From: Christensenella sp. UBA1259
GTDB lineage: Bacteria > Bacillota > Clostridia > Christensenellales > Borkfalkiaceae
Length of the DNA stretch: 31,474 nucleotides
NCBI GenBank assembly: GCA_002308755.1
Contig: DBVR01000046.1
Span: 1 to 31,474, forward strand
Reading direction: 5' to 3'
Positions 25,080 to 31,474 of this stretch are shown here, in pieces. A program made the position numbers and the translations under genes. Below the pieces are notes generated by a model that was not told the DNA's origin, searched no databases, and was given only the letters and a program-made list of their open reading frames with translations. Position 1 is the first letter of the stretch. Each line of letters starts with the position of its first letter.

Positions 25080-25115
25080 TTATTCCCGCCGAGCGCTCGG
25101 CGGGAATAATTTTTA
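25080..25115 (+). terminator. Rho-independent terminator of the T-box operon
   Basis: A perfect 30-bp palindrome (25080-25109, core CCGAGCGCTCGG) is followed by TTTTTAC. It is A-tract-flanked on the left, so it could also work on the minus strand. Confidence 0.9.
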
Positions 25116-25121
25116 CTTGTA

Positions 25122-25149
25122 TCATAAACGTGTGGGCGGCGCATATATT
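25122..25149 (+). promoter_or_regulatory. Candidate sporulation (sigma-E/K-type) promoter
   Basis: TCATAAA (25122-25128) and CATATATT (25142-25149) lie 13 bp apart. This resembles the sigma-E pattern, with ATA near -35 and CATAnnnT at -10. No sigma-A pair is seen before the gene at 25178. The match is partial. Confidence 0.4.
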
Positions 25150-25177
25150 GAATTAGAACCATTAAAGGAGGAAGAAA

Positions 25178-25810
25178 ATGTCGTTTTTCTGTAATTTTCA
25201 ATCGGATAAATGCCCCGGACCCATAAGCGGCAATCCGTTGAACGGCTTATGCGAAAAAGTGTGCGTGCAGGTAAAGAAAGTATTCGACGCGTGTATGCAG
25301 CAGAGCCAACTAAACGGTATAGTACTGAATATTACCGATCTTGACCCGTCGGACGTTACATACCCGTTGACTTTCGTGTCGGCAAAAAGCAGCGCAAGTC
25401 AGGGGACCATAAGCAATTTACTCGTCGAACCGTTGCCGGAAAGACCTAATTCCGCAAGGGTAAAAGCCGATATAACTATTCCCGTAACCGTCGCATACAC
25501 CGACGCTAACGGGGTAGAAGGCGTGGCGACTTCGTCGGTCACGGTGACTAAGGACGTAATCTTGAATATTCCCGCGGCGTCGATAATGCCGTATTCCGTG
25601 GAATCGGTGGTCTCACTCGTATCTACGTTGGGGACTTACACGGCGGAGAACCAGTTCACCATCGACTGTTGCGTATCGATAATATTGAAGATCGTTATGG
25701 AAGTGGAATTGCTTGTCCCGTCCTACGGGTATACGCCCATACCGCCCTGTCAGGAATACACGCAGGAAGTGTGCGCGGGATTTTTCGAACTGCCCATGTA
25801 TCCGCAGTAA
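25178..25810 (+). CDS. Conserved clostridial protein, function unknown
   Basis: The 210-residue protein opens with CNFQSDKCPG and GNPLNGLCEKVCVQVKKVFDACM. A beta-rich middle follows with DITIPVTVAYTDANGVEG, then LLVPSYGYTPIPPCQEYTQ and a C-terminal FFELPMYPQ. I recognise this as a family found in many spore-forming Clostridia, with no settled function. There is no signal peptide or membrane segment. The many cysteines (C5, C13, C26, C30 and others) and beta-rich middle would suit a spore coat or envelope protein, but that is inference. It has a strong AAAGGAGG 6 bp before the ATG, a sporulation-like promoter and its own terminator, so it is a single-gene unit. Confidence 0.78.
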   Translation: MSFFCNFQSDKCPGPISGNPLNGLCEKVCVQVKKVFDACMQQSQLNGIVLNITDLDPSDVTYPLTFVSAKSSASQGTISNLLVEPLPERPNSARVKADITIPVTVAYTDANGVEGVATSSVTVTKDVILNIPAASIMPYSVESVVSLVSTLGTYTAENQFTIDCCVSIILKIVMEVELLVPSYGYTPIPPCQEYTQEVCAGFFELPMYPQ

Positions 25811-25830
25811 AGATCCGAAAAAGAAACCCT

Positions 25831-25878
25831 TTAAGATGCGAAGAACGGGAAAACCCGCTATTCGCATCTTAATTTTTA
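25831..25878 (+). terminator. Rho-independent terminator
   Basis: A 12-bp outer stem (25831-25842 with 25861-25872) holds an inner CGGG-AAAA-CCCG stem and ends in TTTTT. It closes the single-gene unit at 25178. Confidence 0.85.
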
Positions 25879-25896
25879 AAATGCGTTTTTATTTGC

Positions 25897-25925
25897 TTGT
25901 TTTAACCGCGTGGCTATGCTAAAAT
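25897..25925 (+). promoter_or_regulatory. Sigma-A promoter with extended -10, probably leaderless
   Basis: TTGTTT (25897-25902) and TAAAAT (25920-25925) are 17 bp apart, with TGC before the -10. A start 7 bp after the -10 falls on the A of the ATG at 25932. No ribosome site lies between them. Confidence 0.65.
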
Positions 25926-25931
25926 AATATT

Positions 25932-26630
25932 ATGAAAATTTTTGCCATAAGCGACCTGCATATCACCGGCTATCCCGAAAAATCCATGGAAATTTTCGGC
26001 GGCAACTGGGTGGGTTATCTCGATAAGATAAAAGCCGACTGGGAGAAAAAAGTATCGGCGGAAGATATCGTGCTTATAAGCGGCGACATAAGTTGGGCTA
26101 TGACGTTGGAAGACGCCCTTAAAGACATAAATACGCTTGGCGACTTAAAGGGCAAAAAGGTGTTCATAAAAGGCAACCACGATTACTGGTGGCAGGGAAT
26201 AGGCAGGATAAGAAACGCGCTTGAAGACGGGTTTTACGCTTTGCAAAACGACGGGATAAAATTCGGGAACGTAGTTATATGCGGTTCGCGCGGCTGGTGC
26301 GTGCCGGGCAGTCCCGAATTTCAGACGCACGACGAGAAGATATATTTAAGGGAAATAGAAAGGTTTAAACTTTCGCTGAAAGCCGCCGCAAAGTTAAGGG
26401 AAGATGACGACAAACTTATCGCCATGATACATTACCCGCCGTTTACGTTAAAACACGAAGACACGGGGTTTACCGAAATTTTCGAAGAATACGGCGTAAA
26501 CGCGGTGGTTTACGGGCATCTGCACGGCGCGTTCATAAAAGCGGACAGGCTTACGGAAAAGAACGGCGTAAAATATTATCTTACTTCCTGCGATATGATA
26601 GACAACAAACTTACGGAGATAGAAATATGA
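25932..26630 (+). CDS. Calcineurin-type metallophosphoesterase
   Basis: The 232-residue protein has the metallophosphoesterase motifs in order: ISDLHITG, LISGDISWA, IKGNHDYWW, MIHYPP and YGHLHGA. It belongs to a group of small cytoplasmic phosphohydrolases whose substrates are mostly unknown. The ATG at 25932 directly follows A/T-rich DNA with no Shine-Dalgarno site and fits a leaderless start. The stop overlaps the next start by ATGA, so it is coupled to the EIIC-like membrane protein. Confidence 0.85.
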   Translation: MKIFAISDLHITGYPEKSMEIFGGNWVGYLDKIKADWEKKVSAEDIVLISGDISWAMTLEDALKDINTLGDLKGKKVFIKGNHDYWWQGIGRIRNALEDGFYALQNDGIKFGNVVICGSRGWCVPGSPEFQTHDEKIYLREIERFKLSLKAAAKLREDDDKLIAMIHYPPFTLKHEDTGFTEIFEEYGVNAVVYGHLHGAFIKADRLTEKNGVKYYLTSCDMIDNKLTEIEI

Positions 26631-27784
26631 GCGAAGAAACGGAAGTCAAAGAAAACAAGGTCAAAAACTACTTTAAAACTTTGCCCAAGCGCTTTTTTAT
26701 AACGGCGTTTTCGGGTATGGCGCAAGGGCTTTTCGTTACCCTTATAGCGGGTACGATATTAGCGACTTTCGCCGAATATATAATAGGTAAGGACAACTTT
26801 TTCGGCGCGACGCTTTATACCGTCGCGAATATCGCAAAGTCGCTTATGGGCGCGGGAATAGGCGTCGGCATAGCGTACGCCTTGAAAAAGAACAAACTTC
26901 TGATTTTCGCCGCGGCTGTGGCGGGTATGGTGGGCGCGTTTGCCGACAGACTGCTTTTCGGGTCTTTTATGGCACCTATGTTCCCGACGGTTACCGAACC
27001 GTTCACGACGCTTTCTCTGGGAGTGCCGGGAAATCCCGTCGGCGCGTACGTCGTCGTGATGCTGTGCGTGGAGATCGCGGAACTTTACGCGGGGAAGACC
27101 AAACTCGACATAATACTTATCCCGCTCGGCGTACTTCTGCTTTCTTTTGCGGGGATATTTCTCGCCGCGCCGTTTATATGGCTTATCAACAAACTCGGTA
27201 TACTTATCGCGCAGGCGACGAAAATAATGCCTTTCTTTATGGGTATCATAGTCGCCGTAGTTATGGGTATTCTTTTAACTATGCCTACGTCTTCGGCGGC
27301 GATATGGATATCGGTCGCAAAGGGCGTTATAGAAGGCGGCGGCGACAACGCGGAATATATGTTCATAGCGGGCGGCGCGGCGGTCGTGGGGTGTTCCTGC
27401 CACATGGTGGGCTTTGCCGTGGCGTCATTTAGAGAAAACGGCTGGGGCGGACTCGTAGCGCAGGGAATAGGCACTTCTATGTTGCAGATACCGAATATCA
27501 TGAAAAAGCCCGTTATAATGCTGCCTATGATAATATCGAGCGCGGTGCTGGGACCCCTTTCCACCTGCGTGTTTATGTTACGTTGCGGGTTTAACGGCGG
27601 CGGCATGGGAACCAGCGGGTTCGTGGGAATAATAGACCTTCTCACCAACACTTCGGGCGCGCTGGGAATAATAGGAATATTCCTTTTGAATATCGTACTT
27701 CCCGCCCTAATTACCTTGCTTATTTCCGAACTGTTCCGAAAGAAAGGCTGGATAAAGTTCGGGGATATGAAACTTCCCGAATAA
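26627..27784 (+). CDS. PTS EIIC-like membrane protein (PF13303 type)
   Basis: The 385-residue protein has about ten hydrophobic segments. It carries patterns of the EIIC_2 family, including GMAQGLFVTLIAGTI near the start, MPTSSAAIWISVAK, and GFNGGGMGTSGFVG near 325. No EIIA or EIIB gene is nearby, and the family members of this kind often stand alone, so true sugar phosphotransfer is uncertain. It is co-translated with the metallophosphoesterase upstream. A terminator-like hairpin follows. Confidence 0.8.
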   Translation: MSEETEVKENKVKNYFKTLPKRFFITAFSGMAQGLFVTLIAGTILATFAEYIIGKDNFFGATLYTVANIAKSLMGAGIGVGIAYALKKNKLLIFAAAVAGMVGAFADRLLFGSFMAPMFPTVTEPFTTLSLGVPGNPVGAYVVVMLCVEIAELYAGKTKLDIILIPLGVLLLSFAGIFLAAPFIWLINKLGILIAQATKIMPFFMGIIVAVVMGILLTMPTSSAAIWISVAKGVIEGGGDNAEYMFIAGGAAVVGCSCHMVGFAVASFRENGWGGLVAQGIGTSMLQIPNIMKKPVIMLPMIISSAVLGPLSTCVFMLRCGFNGGGMGTSGFVGIIDLLTNTSGALGIIGIFLLNIVLPALITLLISELFRKKGWIKFGDMKLPE

Positions 27785-27788
27785 ACGG

Positions 27789-27822
27789 TTGCGCCGCTTA
27801 AAGCGGCGCAAGTTTCTTTTTA
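27789..27822 (+). terminator. Terminator-like hairpin
   Basis: TTGCGCCGCTT (27789-27799) pairs with AAGCGGCGCAA (27801-27811), the inner bases forming the loop. GTTTCTTTTTA follows. It separates the EIIC-like gene from yabP. Confidence 0.8.
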
Positions 27823-27872
27823 AAGTGGTATTTCCCGCCTGCGCCGCATATTTTTTATGTGGGGGGAAAAAT

Positions 27873-28127
27873 ATGGACGCTGTGACCGACAAATTAGAAC
27901 TTCTCGGCAGAAACAGACTCGCCATAAGCGGGGTTGACGGTGTGGATGGGTTTACCGAACAGACGCTTAACCTTACCGTTTCGGGGGTAAAGGTAAAGAT
28001 AACGGGGGATAAGATAAAGATATCTTCCTACAATAAGGCGAGTGGAACGCTTACCGCCGACGGCATTTTCAACGAAATAAAGTACAACGCAAAAAAAACG
28101 CCGCTGTTTAAGAAGATATTCAAATAA
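27873..28127 (+). CDS. yabP: Sporulation protein YabP
   Basis: The 84-residue protein matches YabP/YqfC almost throughout: LELLGRNRLAISGVDGV, LNLTVSGVKVKITGD and a C-terminal basic tail. YabP helps build the spore cortex and works with YabQ, whose gene follows. The ATG at 27873 has GGGGGGA 6 bp upstream; a longer frame opens at 27789 inside the terminator and is rejected. Upstream, GGTATTT (27827) and CATATTTT (27847) form a loose sigma-E-like pair, which would suit a mother-cell gene. The stop overlaps the yabQ start (TAATG). Confidence 0.92.
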   Translation: MDAVTDKLELLGRNRLAISGVDGVDGFTEQTLNLTVSGVKVKITGDKIKISSYNKASGTLTADGIFNEIKYNAKKTPLFKKIFK

Positions 28128-28627
28128 TGTGGGTAACGAAAAACCAGATATTCGTTTTTATTGCCTGCGTCGCCTTCGGCGGCGGCGCGGGACTAATGTA
28201 TTCCCTTGCGCAGGGAATAAAGGCGTTTATAAAGCCGAAACCGCTTAAATGGATACCGGATATAGCGGCTTTTACGGTTATTGCGGCGCTGTATTCGGCG
28301 TATTCTTTCGCGCTGTCCTTTCCGTCGTACAGGCTGTATATGACGGCGGGGGTGTTTCTCGGTATGTTTGCGTACTGTAAAAGTTTACACCAAGTTATTG
28401 CAAAGGCGGCGGAAAAGTGTTATAATATAACAATAAAAAGATTTTTCGAACGTTTAAAGATAAAAAGGACGATATCCGCAAATGGAAAACATGGAAAACA
28501 CGGAAAAAGAAAACGTTTTGACGGAAGGAAAATTCAAAAGACTGGTCGTGGCGGTGACGGTGGGGGCGGTACTGCTTCTCGTGATACTGTTGTCGGTCAT
28601 GGTCTACCAACTTATCGCGATAAATAA
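28127..28627 (+). CDS. yabQ: Sporulation protein YabQ
   Basis: The frame encodes 166 residues. Residues 1-95 are a membrane domain with three hydrophobic segments (about 6-30, 42-66 and 68-88), as in YabQ. Order and overlap with yabP match the Bacillus yabP-yabQ-divIC cluster. The last 48 codons overlap the ftsB/divIC-like gene by 146 bp in another frame and give a Gly/Lys/Arg-rich tail unlike a normal domain. Either the overlap is real or a frameshift near 28440-28480 hides an earlier stop. A sigma-A promoter for the next gene lies inside the coding region. Confidence 0.85.
   Translation: MWVTKNQIFVFIACVAFGGGAGLMYSLAQGIKAFIKPKPLKWIPDIAAFTVIAALYSAYSFALSFPSYRLYMTAGVFLGMFAYCKSLHQVIAKAAEKCYNITIKRFFERLKIKRTISANGKHGKHGKRKRFDGRKIQKTGRGGDGGGGTASRDTVVGHGLPTYRDK
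28398..28426 (+). promoter_or_regulatory. Sigma-A promoter inside yabQ
   Basis: TTGCAA (28398-28403) and a perfect TATAAT (28421-28426) are 17 bp apart. It would give vegetative expression of the division gene at 28482, apart from the sporulation pair yabPQ. Confidence 0.75.
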
Positions 28628-28790
28628 GGAAAGGCGGGAGATAGCGGAACTCGAAAGCGAAATAGCCCTGTACGACGAACTCTACGCCGGCGGCGAAGAC
28701 ACGTTGGAAGCGCGTTCCAAACGGCTTTATATAGAAAGACGGGCAAGGGAATTAGGCTACGTTTACGAAGGGGACGTGCCGCTTAATTAA
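28482..28790 (+). CDS. FtsB/DivIC-like septum formation protein
   Basis: The 102-residue protein has a short acidic N-terminus, one membrane segment (about 22-44), a coiled coil (about 48-80) and the family end RARELGYVYEGDVPLN. This is the single-pass division protein that works with FtsL and FtsQ/DivIB at the septum. The ATG at 28482 has AAAAGGA 12 bp upstream; an ATG at 28491 is possible. It overlaps the end of the yabQ frame. Its stop is directly followed by the start of the Ppx/GppA-like gene. Confidence 0.88.
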   Translation: MENMENTEKENVLTEGKFKRLVVAVTVGAVLLLVILLSVMVYQLIAINKERREIAELESEIALYDELYAGGEDTLEARSKRLYIERRARELGYVYEGDVPLN

Positions 28791-29651
28791 ATGACTTACT
28801 CGGTGATAGATATCGGCTCAAATTCCGTGCGGCTCACGGTAGTGAGAGACGGAAAGACGCTGTATAAAAAACTCGATTTTACGCGGCTCGGCGAAAAAAA
28901 GGACGCAAACGGCAATCTTTTTCCCGCGGCGAAGGACAAGACGGTAACCGCCGTAAAAAACTTCGTAAATATCGCGAAGAAAGAAAATTCCGACGGGATA
29001 TTCGCCTTTGCGACCGCCGCGGTAAGGACGGCGAAAGACGGCAGGTTATTCGCCGCCGAAATAGAAAAACAATGCGGCGTTAAAGTGGATATAGTTTCCG
29101 GCGAAAAGGAAGCGGAATTAGGGGTTTTGGGCGCGCTTTGCGGCAAGGACGGCGGAGTTATCGACGTCGGCGGCGCGAGTACCGAAATAGCCGTCGTTAA
29201 AGGCGGAAAGGTAATATATTCGAAAAGCGTCGGCATAGGCGCGGTGAACCTTACCGAAAAATTCGGTGAAAGTTTCGGCGCGGTATCGTCTTTCGTCGCG
29301 AACGGAATAAAGGAATACGGCGAAGTTCCGCCTGCGGATTTCAGGATAATAGGCGGCACGGCGGTAACGCTTGCCGTCGTGGACTCGGGGCTTAAAGAAT
29401 ACGATCCGTTAAAGACCGACGGGCGCGTTATTTTTGCGGACAGGTTAAGTGAAATAACGCGGACGTTATCTTTGCAGACGCCCGAAGAAAGAGAAACGGT
29501 TTCGGGAGTGGACAAGCGTCGTGCGGACGTGATAGTTTCGGGTGCGATTATCTTTTGCGAACTTATAAAATATCTCGGCGTAAAATCGTTTACGGTGAGC
29601 GAAAGCGATAACGCCGAAGGTTATTTAAGGTATGTAACGGGCAATTTATGA
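28791..29651 (+). CDS. Ppx/GppA-family phosphatase
   Basis: The 286-residue protein belongs to the exopolyphosphatase/pppGpp phosphatase family. SVIDIGSNSVRLTV is the first phosphate loop. FAFATAAVRTAKD, VSGEKEAELGVLGAL and the second phosphate loop VIDVGGASTEIAV follow, and then IIGGTAVTL. It has only the core domain of about 290 residues, not the long E. coli C-terminus, so substrate choice between polyphosphate and pppGpp cannot be told. No separate ribosome site is visible; it starts directly after the previous stop. It overlaps the next gene by ATGA. Confidence 0.9.
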   Translation: MTYSVIDIGSNSVRLTVVRDGKTLYKKLDFTRLGEKKDANGNLFPAAKDKTVTAVKNFVNIAKKENSDGIFAFATAAVRTAKDGRLFAAEIEKQCGVKVDIVSGEKEAELGVLGALCGKDGGVIDVGGASTEIAVVKGGKVIYSKSVGIGAVNLTEKFGESFGAVSSFVANGIKEYGEVPPADFRIIGGTAVTLAVVDSGLKEYDPLKTDGRVIFADRLSEITRTLSLQTPEERETVSGVDKRRADVIVSGAIIFCELIKYLGVKSFTVSESDNAEGYLRYVTGNL

Positions 29652-30745
29652 GCAGAAAAGTAAATATAATCAACAACGTTATAAATATAGCCGTAACGGT
29701 GATAGGCGTGCTTGCCGTACTTATCGTGGCCGACAGGTTTTACGAAGAGAGTACGGGCAGGGTGATTTTATTTATCGCCGTCGGCGCGGTGGCGGGCGGT
29801 TTTATTACCGCTTTCGTGCACGAAGCGGGGCACCTTACTTTCGGCAAACTTAACGGATTTGCCTTTCTGTCCATGACTGTCTGGTTTTTCAAATGGAAGA
29901 AAGAACGCGGCAAAACGGTTTTCCGTCTGGTACGTTTAGGCGAAGAGGCGGGCTATACCGAAATGGTTCCTAAAACCACCGAAAATCTCGAAAAGCGGTT
30001 TAAGAATATGACTCTCGGCGGGATACTTTTCACCGTTATTCCCATCGTAATCGGCGGAATCGCGTTTATCTTTGCGGGAAGAATATCTTCCGCGGAATTT
30101 ATAATTACCGCGACCATGCTGCCCATGGGACTTTACTATCTGTTCGGCAACGCCCTTCCCATGATGAACGGCGGGGAAGGCAACGACGGAAAGGTGCTTT
30201 CCGACGTAAGGAAGAATAACGACGACGCCAAAGTCATAATGTCCTTACTTAAAGTGCAGTCGGAACTGTTCAACGGCAAGACCTTTTCAGAGATAGACGA
30301 AAAGTATTATTTCGATATTCCGCAACTGCCCGAAGACGATATGAATTTCGTGCGGCTTCTGACGGCGCGGTACTGCTATTTTATCGACAAGCACGATTAC
30401 GAAAACGCCAAAAAGACCACCGACAGGCTTTTGTCGATAGAAAGCCTTCCCGACGAAGAATATCTCGATATTTTCAAAACTTACGCGCTTTATAATTACT
30501 GTACTTTCGATTTCGACGCGGAAAAAGCCGACGATACGGTAACGGAAATACAGAAACATCTTGACAAAACCAACGATCCCGCGGAAATACGGGCGAAACT
30601 TGCCTATATTCTCTACGTAAAGAAGGAAAAGGAACTTGTAGAAGACTTTTACAAAAAAGCGGTAAAAGAGGCGAATAAATGCAATTTAAGCGGTCAGGGA
30701 CTGTTTGAAAGAAAACTTATCGAAGAAATGAAAAAAGATTTTTAA
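29648..30745 (+). CDS. M50-type membrane zinc peptidase with helical repeat tail
   Basis: The 365-residue protein has membrane segments near 10-30 and 38-57, then the zinc motif HEAGH (58-62), and further hydrophobic segments near 124-145 and 150-172. NGGEGNDGK near 174-182 may give the third metal ligand, as in LDGG-type site-2 proteases. From about residue 190 to the end it is soluble and helical, and reads like TPR-type repeats. It may cut substrates in the membrane, but I see no named subfamily. It is the last gene of the cluster; a terminator follows. Confidence 0.78.
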   Translation: MSRKVNIINNVINIAVTVIGVLAVLIVADRFYEESTGRVILFIAVGAVAGGFITAFVHEAGHLTFGKLNGFAFLSMTVWFFKWKKERGKTVFRLVRLGEEAGYTEMVPKTTENLEKRFKNMTLGGILFTVIPIVIGGIAFIFAGRISSAEFIITATMLPMGLYYLFGNALPMMNGGEGNDGKVLSDVRKNNDDAKVIMSLLKVQSELFNGKTFSEIDEKYYFDIPQLPEDDMNFVRLLTARYCYFIDKHDYENAKKTTDRLLSIESLPDEEYLDIFKTYALYNYCTFDFDAEKADDTVTEIQKHLDKTNDPAEIRAKLAYILYVKKEKELVEDFYKKAVKEANKCNLSGQGLFERKLIEEMKKDF

Positions 30746-30764
30746 TAATTTTCTCTTGAAAAAG

Positions 30765-30793
30765 AAAGGGCCTGCAAAAGCAGACCCTTTTTC
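30765..30793. terminator. Bidirectional terminator
   Basis: AAAGGGCCTGC pairs with GCAGACCCTTT around AAAA, with one C/A mismatch. T-tracts on both strands (TTTTTC on +, CTTTCTTTTT on -) let it end both the M50 gene and the facing small zinc-ribbon gene. Confidence 0.8.
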
Positions 30794-30941
30794 AAATGTA
30801 GAAATCCAGATCGGAATAACAGTAAGGGCAAATTTTGCGGGTTTCCCGCGCGCAATCGGTGCATATCGTCGCCCCGCAGTTGGGGCAGGCGAGAATATTG
30901 CCGTCCTCTAACGTTTTTCTGCAGTTTTTACACTCCGTCAT
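30792..30941 (-). CDS. Small double zinc-ribbon protein, 49 residues
   Basis: A short minus-strand gene encodes 49 residues with eight cysteines in four CxxC pairs: CKNC (4-7), CPNC (19-22), CTDC (27-30) and CPYC (38-41). The first and last pairs each sit in a ribbon-like hairpin. A strong AAAGGAGG lies 5 bp before the ATG, which supports translation. A TATAAT at 30992-30997 on the minus strand could be its -10, but I see no matching -35. The family is unknown to me; a zinc-binding accessory role is all that can be said. It faces the M50 gene and is divergent from gyrB. Confidence 0.75.
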   Translation of the reverse strand: MTECKNCRKTLEDGNILACPNCGATICTDCARETRKICPYCYSDLDFYI

Positions 30942-31009
30942 AAGTTCCTCCTTTCGGTTACCTAAATTTAAGTATACGGAAAAAACGGCTAATTATACGC
31001 CGAAACTTT

Positions 31010-31035
31010 CGCGTGCGCACGCACGCGCGCACGCA
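31010..31035. other. 26-bp alternating purine-pyrimidine tract
   Basis: From 31010 to 31035 purine and pyrimidine alternate without a break, nearly all as CG, GC and AC/GT steps (GCGTGCGCACGCACGCGCGC inside). Such tracts can flip to Z-DNA under negative supercoiling. It lies between the small zinc-ribbon gene and gyrB. Confidence 0.8.
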
Positions 31036-31082
31036 GTCTTAATATTAGTTTAAAATATGTATAAGTAATGTGTCGTTTCCGC

Positions 31083-31111
31083 TTGTAAAAAAAAATAAAA
31101 CGTGGTATAAT
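31083..31111 (+). promoter_or_regulatory. Sigma-A promoter of gyrB with extended -10
   Basis: TTGTAA (31083-31088) and a perfect TATAAT (31106-31111) are 17 bp apart, with TGG just before the -10. The leader to the ATG is about 26 bases and holds AAGGAG. Confidence 0.85.
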
Positions 31112-31143
31112 TTACGTAGACTTTATTTAAATAAGGAGTAACG

Positions 31144-31474
31144 ATGGAAGAAACCGCTACACCTCGCGCAAACTACGGCGAGGAACAGATACAGGTGCTG
31201 GAAGGGTTGGACCCCGTCCGCAAGCGTCCCGGCATGTATATCGGGTCTACCGACGCAAGGGGACTTCACCATCTCGTACAGGAAATAGTGGACAACTCGA
31301 TAGACGAAGCGCTTTCGGGATTCTGCGACACAATAACCGTTACGTTAAACGGCGACGGGTCTTGTACGGTAACCGATAACGGCAGGGGAATACCCACCGA
31401 CATACACCATACGGAAGGGATTTCCGCGGTGGAAGTGGTTTTGACCAAACTTCACGCCGGCGGCAAATTCGGCG
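31144..31474 (+). CDS. gyrB: DNA gyrase subunit B, 5' part
   Basis: The first 110 codons of a gene that runs off the window are present. The protein begins the GHKL ATPase domain of gyrase B: YGEEQIQVLEGLDPVRKRPGMYIG, then LVQEIVDNSIDEAL with the catalytic glutamate and metal-binding asparagine, VTDNGRGIPTDIH and LHAGGKFG. GyrB pairs with GyrA to add negative supercoils to DNA. ParE is the alternative paralogue, but the N-terminal wording is of GyrB type. AAGGAG lies 7 bp before the ATG. Confidence 0.92.
   Translation, partial: MEETATPRANYGEEQIQVLEGLDPVRKRPGMYIGSTDARGLHHLVQEIVDNSIDEALSGFCDTITVTLNGDGSCTVTDNGRGIPTDIHHTEGISAVEVVLTKLHAGGKFG

Noticed and set aside
14293..25115. Reading the operon as a Stickland-type amino acid breakdown pathway
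   Set aside because: BCAT, VOR and ligase can all run oxidatively, but T-box control means expression under amino acid shortage, which does not suit breakdown. It remains the main alternative if the T-box calls are wrong.
30942..31143. Replication origin near gyrB
   Set aside because: I see no cluster of TTATCCACA-type DnaA boxes and no dnaA, dnaN or recF gene nearby.
1..31474. CRISPR array, transposase, integrase or phage genes
   Set aside because: No regularly spaced repeats and no such coding sequences are visible. The only direct repeat of note is the 21-bp pair at 4524 and 6154.

Overview
The window reads as chromosomal DNA of a spore-forming anaerobe of the Clostridia, probably an uncultured gut lineage. 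The reasons are strong AAGGAGG-type ribosome binding sites, two T-box leaders, yabP and yabQ sporulation genes, a PdaB-like deacetylase, a clostridial-type 2-oxoacid:ferredoxin oxidoreductase, and a moderate-GC genome with A/T-rich intergenic DNA. I cannot assign a species. Almost all genes are on the + strand. The exceptions are two tRNAs, an Xre-type membrane protein and a 49-residue zinc-ribbon gene.

Layout. 1-83: tRNA-Leu(UAG), minus strand. 231-2846: sigma-A promoter, T-box leader with a probable GUA (Val) specifier, and a 761-residue fusion of HTH, cupin and acyl-CoA ligase. 3033-4530: PdaB-like deacetylase and a tandem OB-fold protein. 4630-6164: a zinc-ribbon polytopic membrane protein between two perfect 21-bp direct repeats, so a probable insertion. 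6188-6482: a hairpin-rich stretch and tRNA-Pro(GGG). 6553-7134: Xre regulator with membrane segments, divergent from a glycolipid-type operon (GT8 glycosyltransferase, PlsC-like and CrtO-like acyltransferases, 7368-9800). 9934-14275: SbcD/YhaO-like nuclease, SbcC/YhaN-like ATPase, HNH protein and amidohydrolase. 14293-25110: one long T-box-controlled operon. 25122-25810: a Cys-containing clostridial protein behind a sporulation-type promoter. 25932-27784: metallophosphoesterase and EIIC-like membrane protein. 27873-30745: yabP, yabQ, ftsB/divIC-like, Ppx/GppA-like and an M50 peptidase. 30792-30941: small zinc-ribbon gene. 31144-end: start of gyrB.

The main discovery candidate is the 10.5-kb operon at 14293-25110. 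A near-consensus promoter and a T-box with a probable CUC (Leu) specifier precede ten tightly packed genes. They encode a LeuA homologue that has lost its catalytic residues but kept the leucine-type regulatory domain, a TIM barrel fused to an acyl-CoA ligase, a branched-chain aminotransferase, a P-loop ATPase, all four subunits of a VOR-type 2-ketoacid:ferredoxin oxidoreductase, an HTH-cupin regulator and a second acyl-CoA ligase. T-boxes turn genes on when an amino acid is short. That points to synthesis, not breakdown: branched-chain fatty acid to acyl-CoA, reductive carboxylation by VOR to the 2-keto acid, then transamination to Leu, Val or Ile. The separate T-box gene at 561-2846 is a fused version of the last two genes of the operon and may serve valine. 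The enzyme families and order are read from sequence; the direction and substrates are inference.
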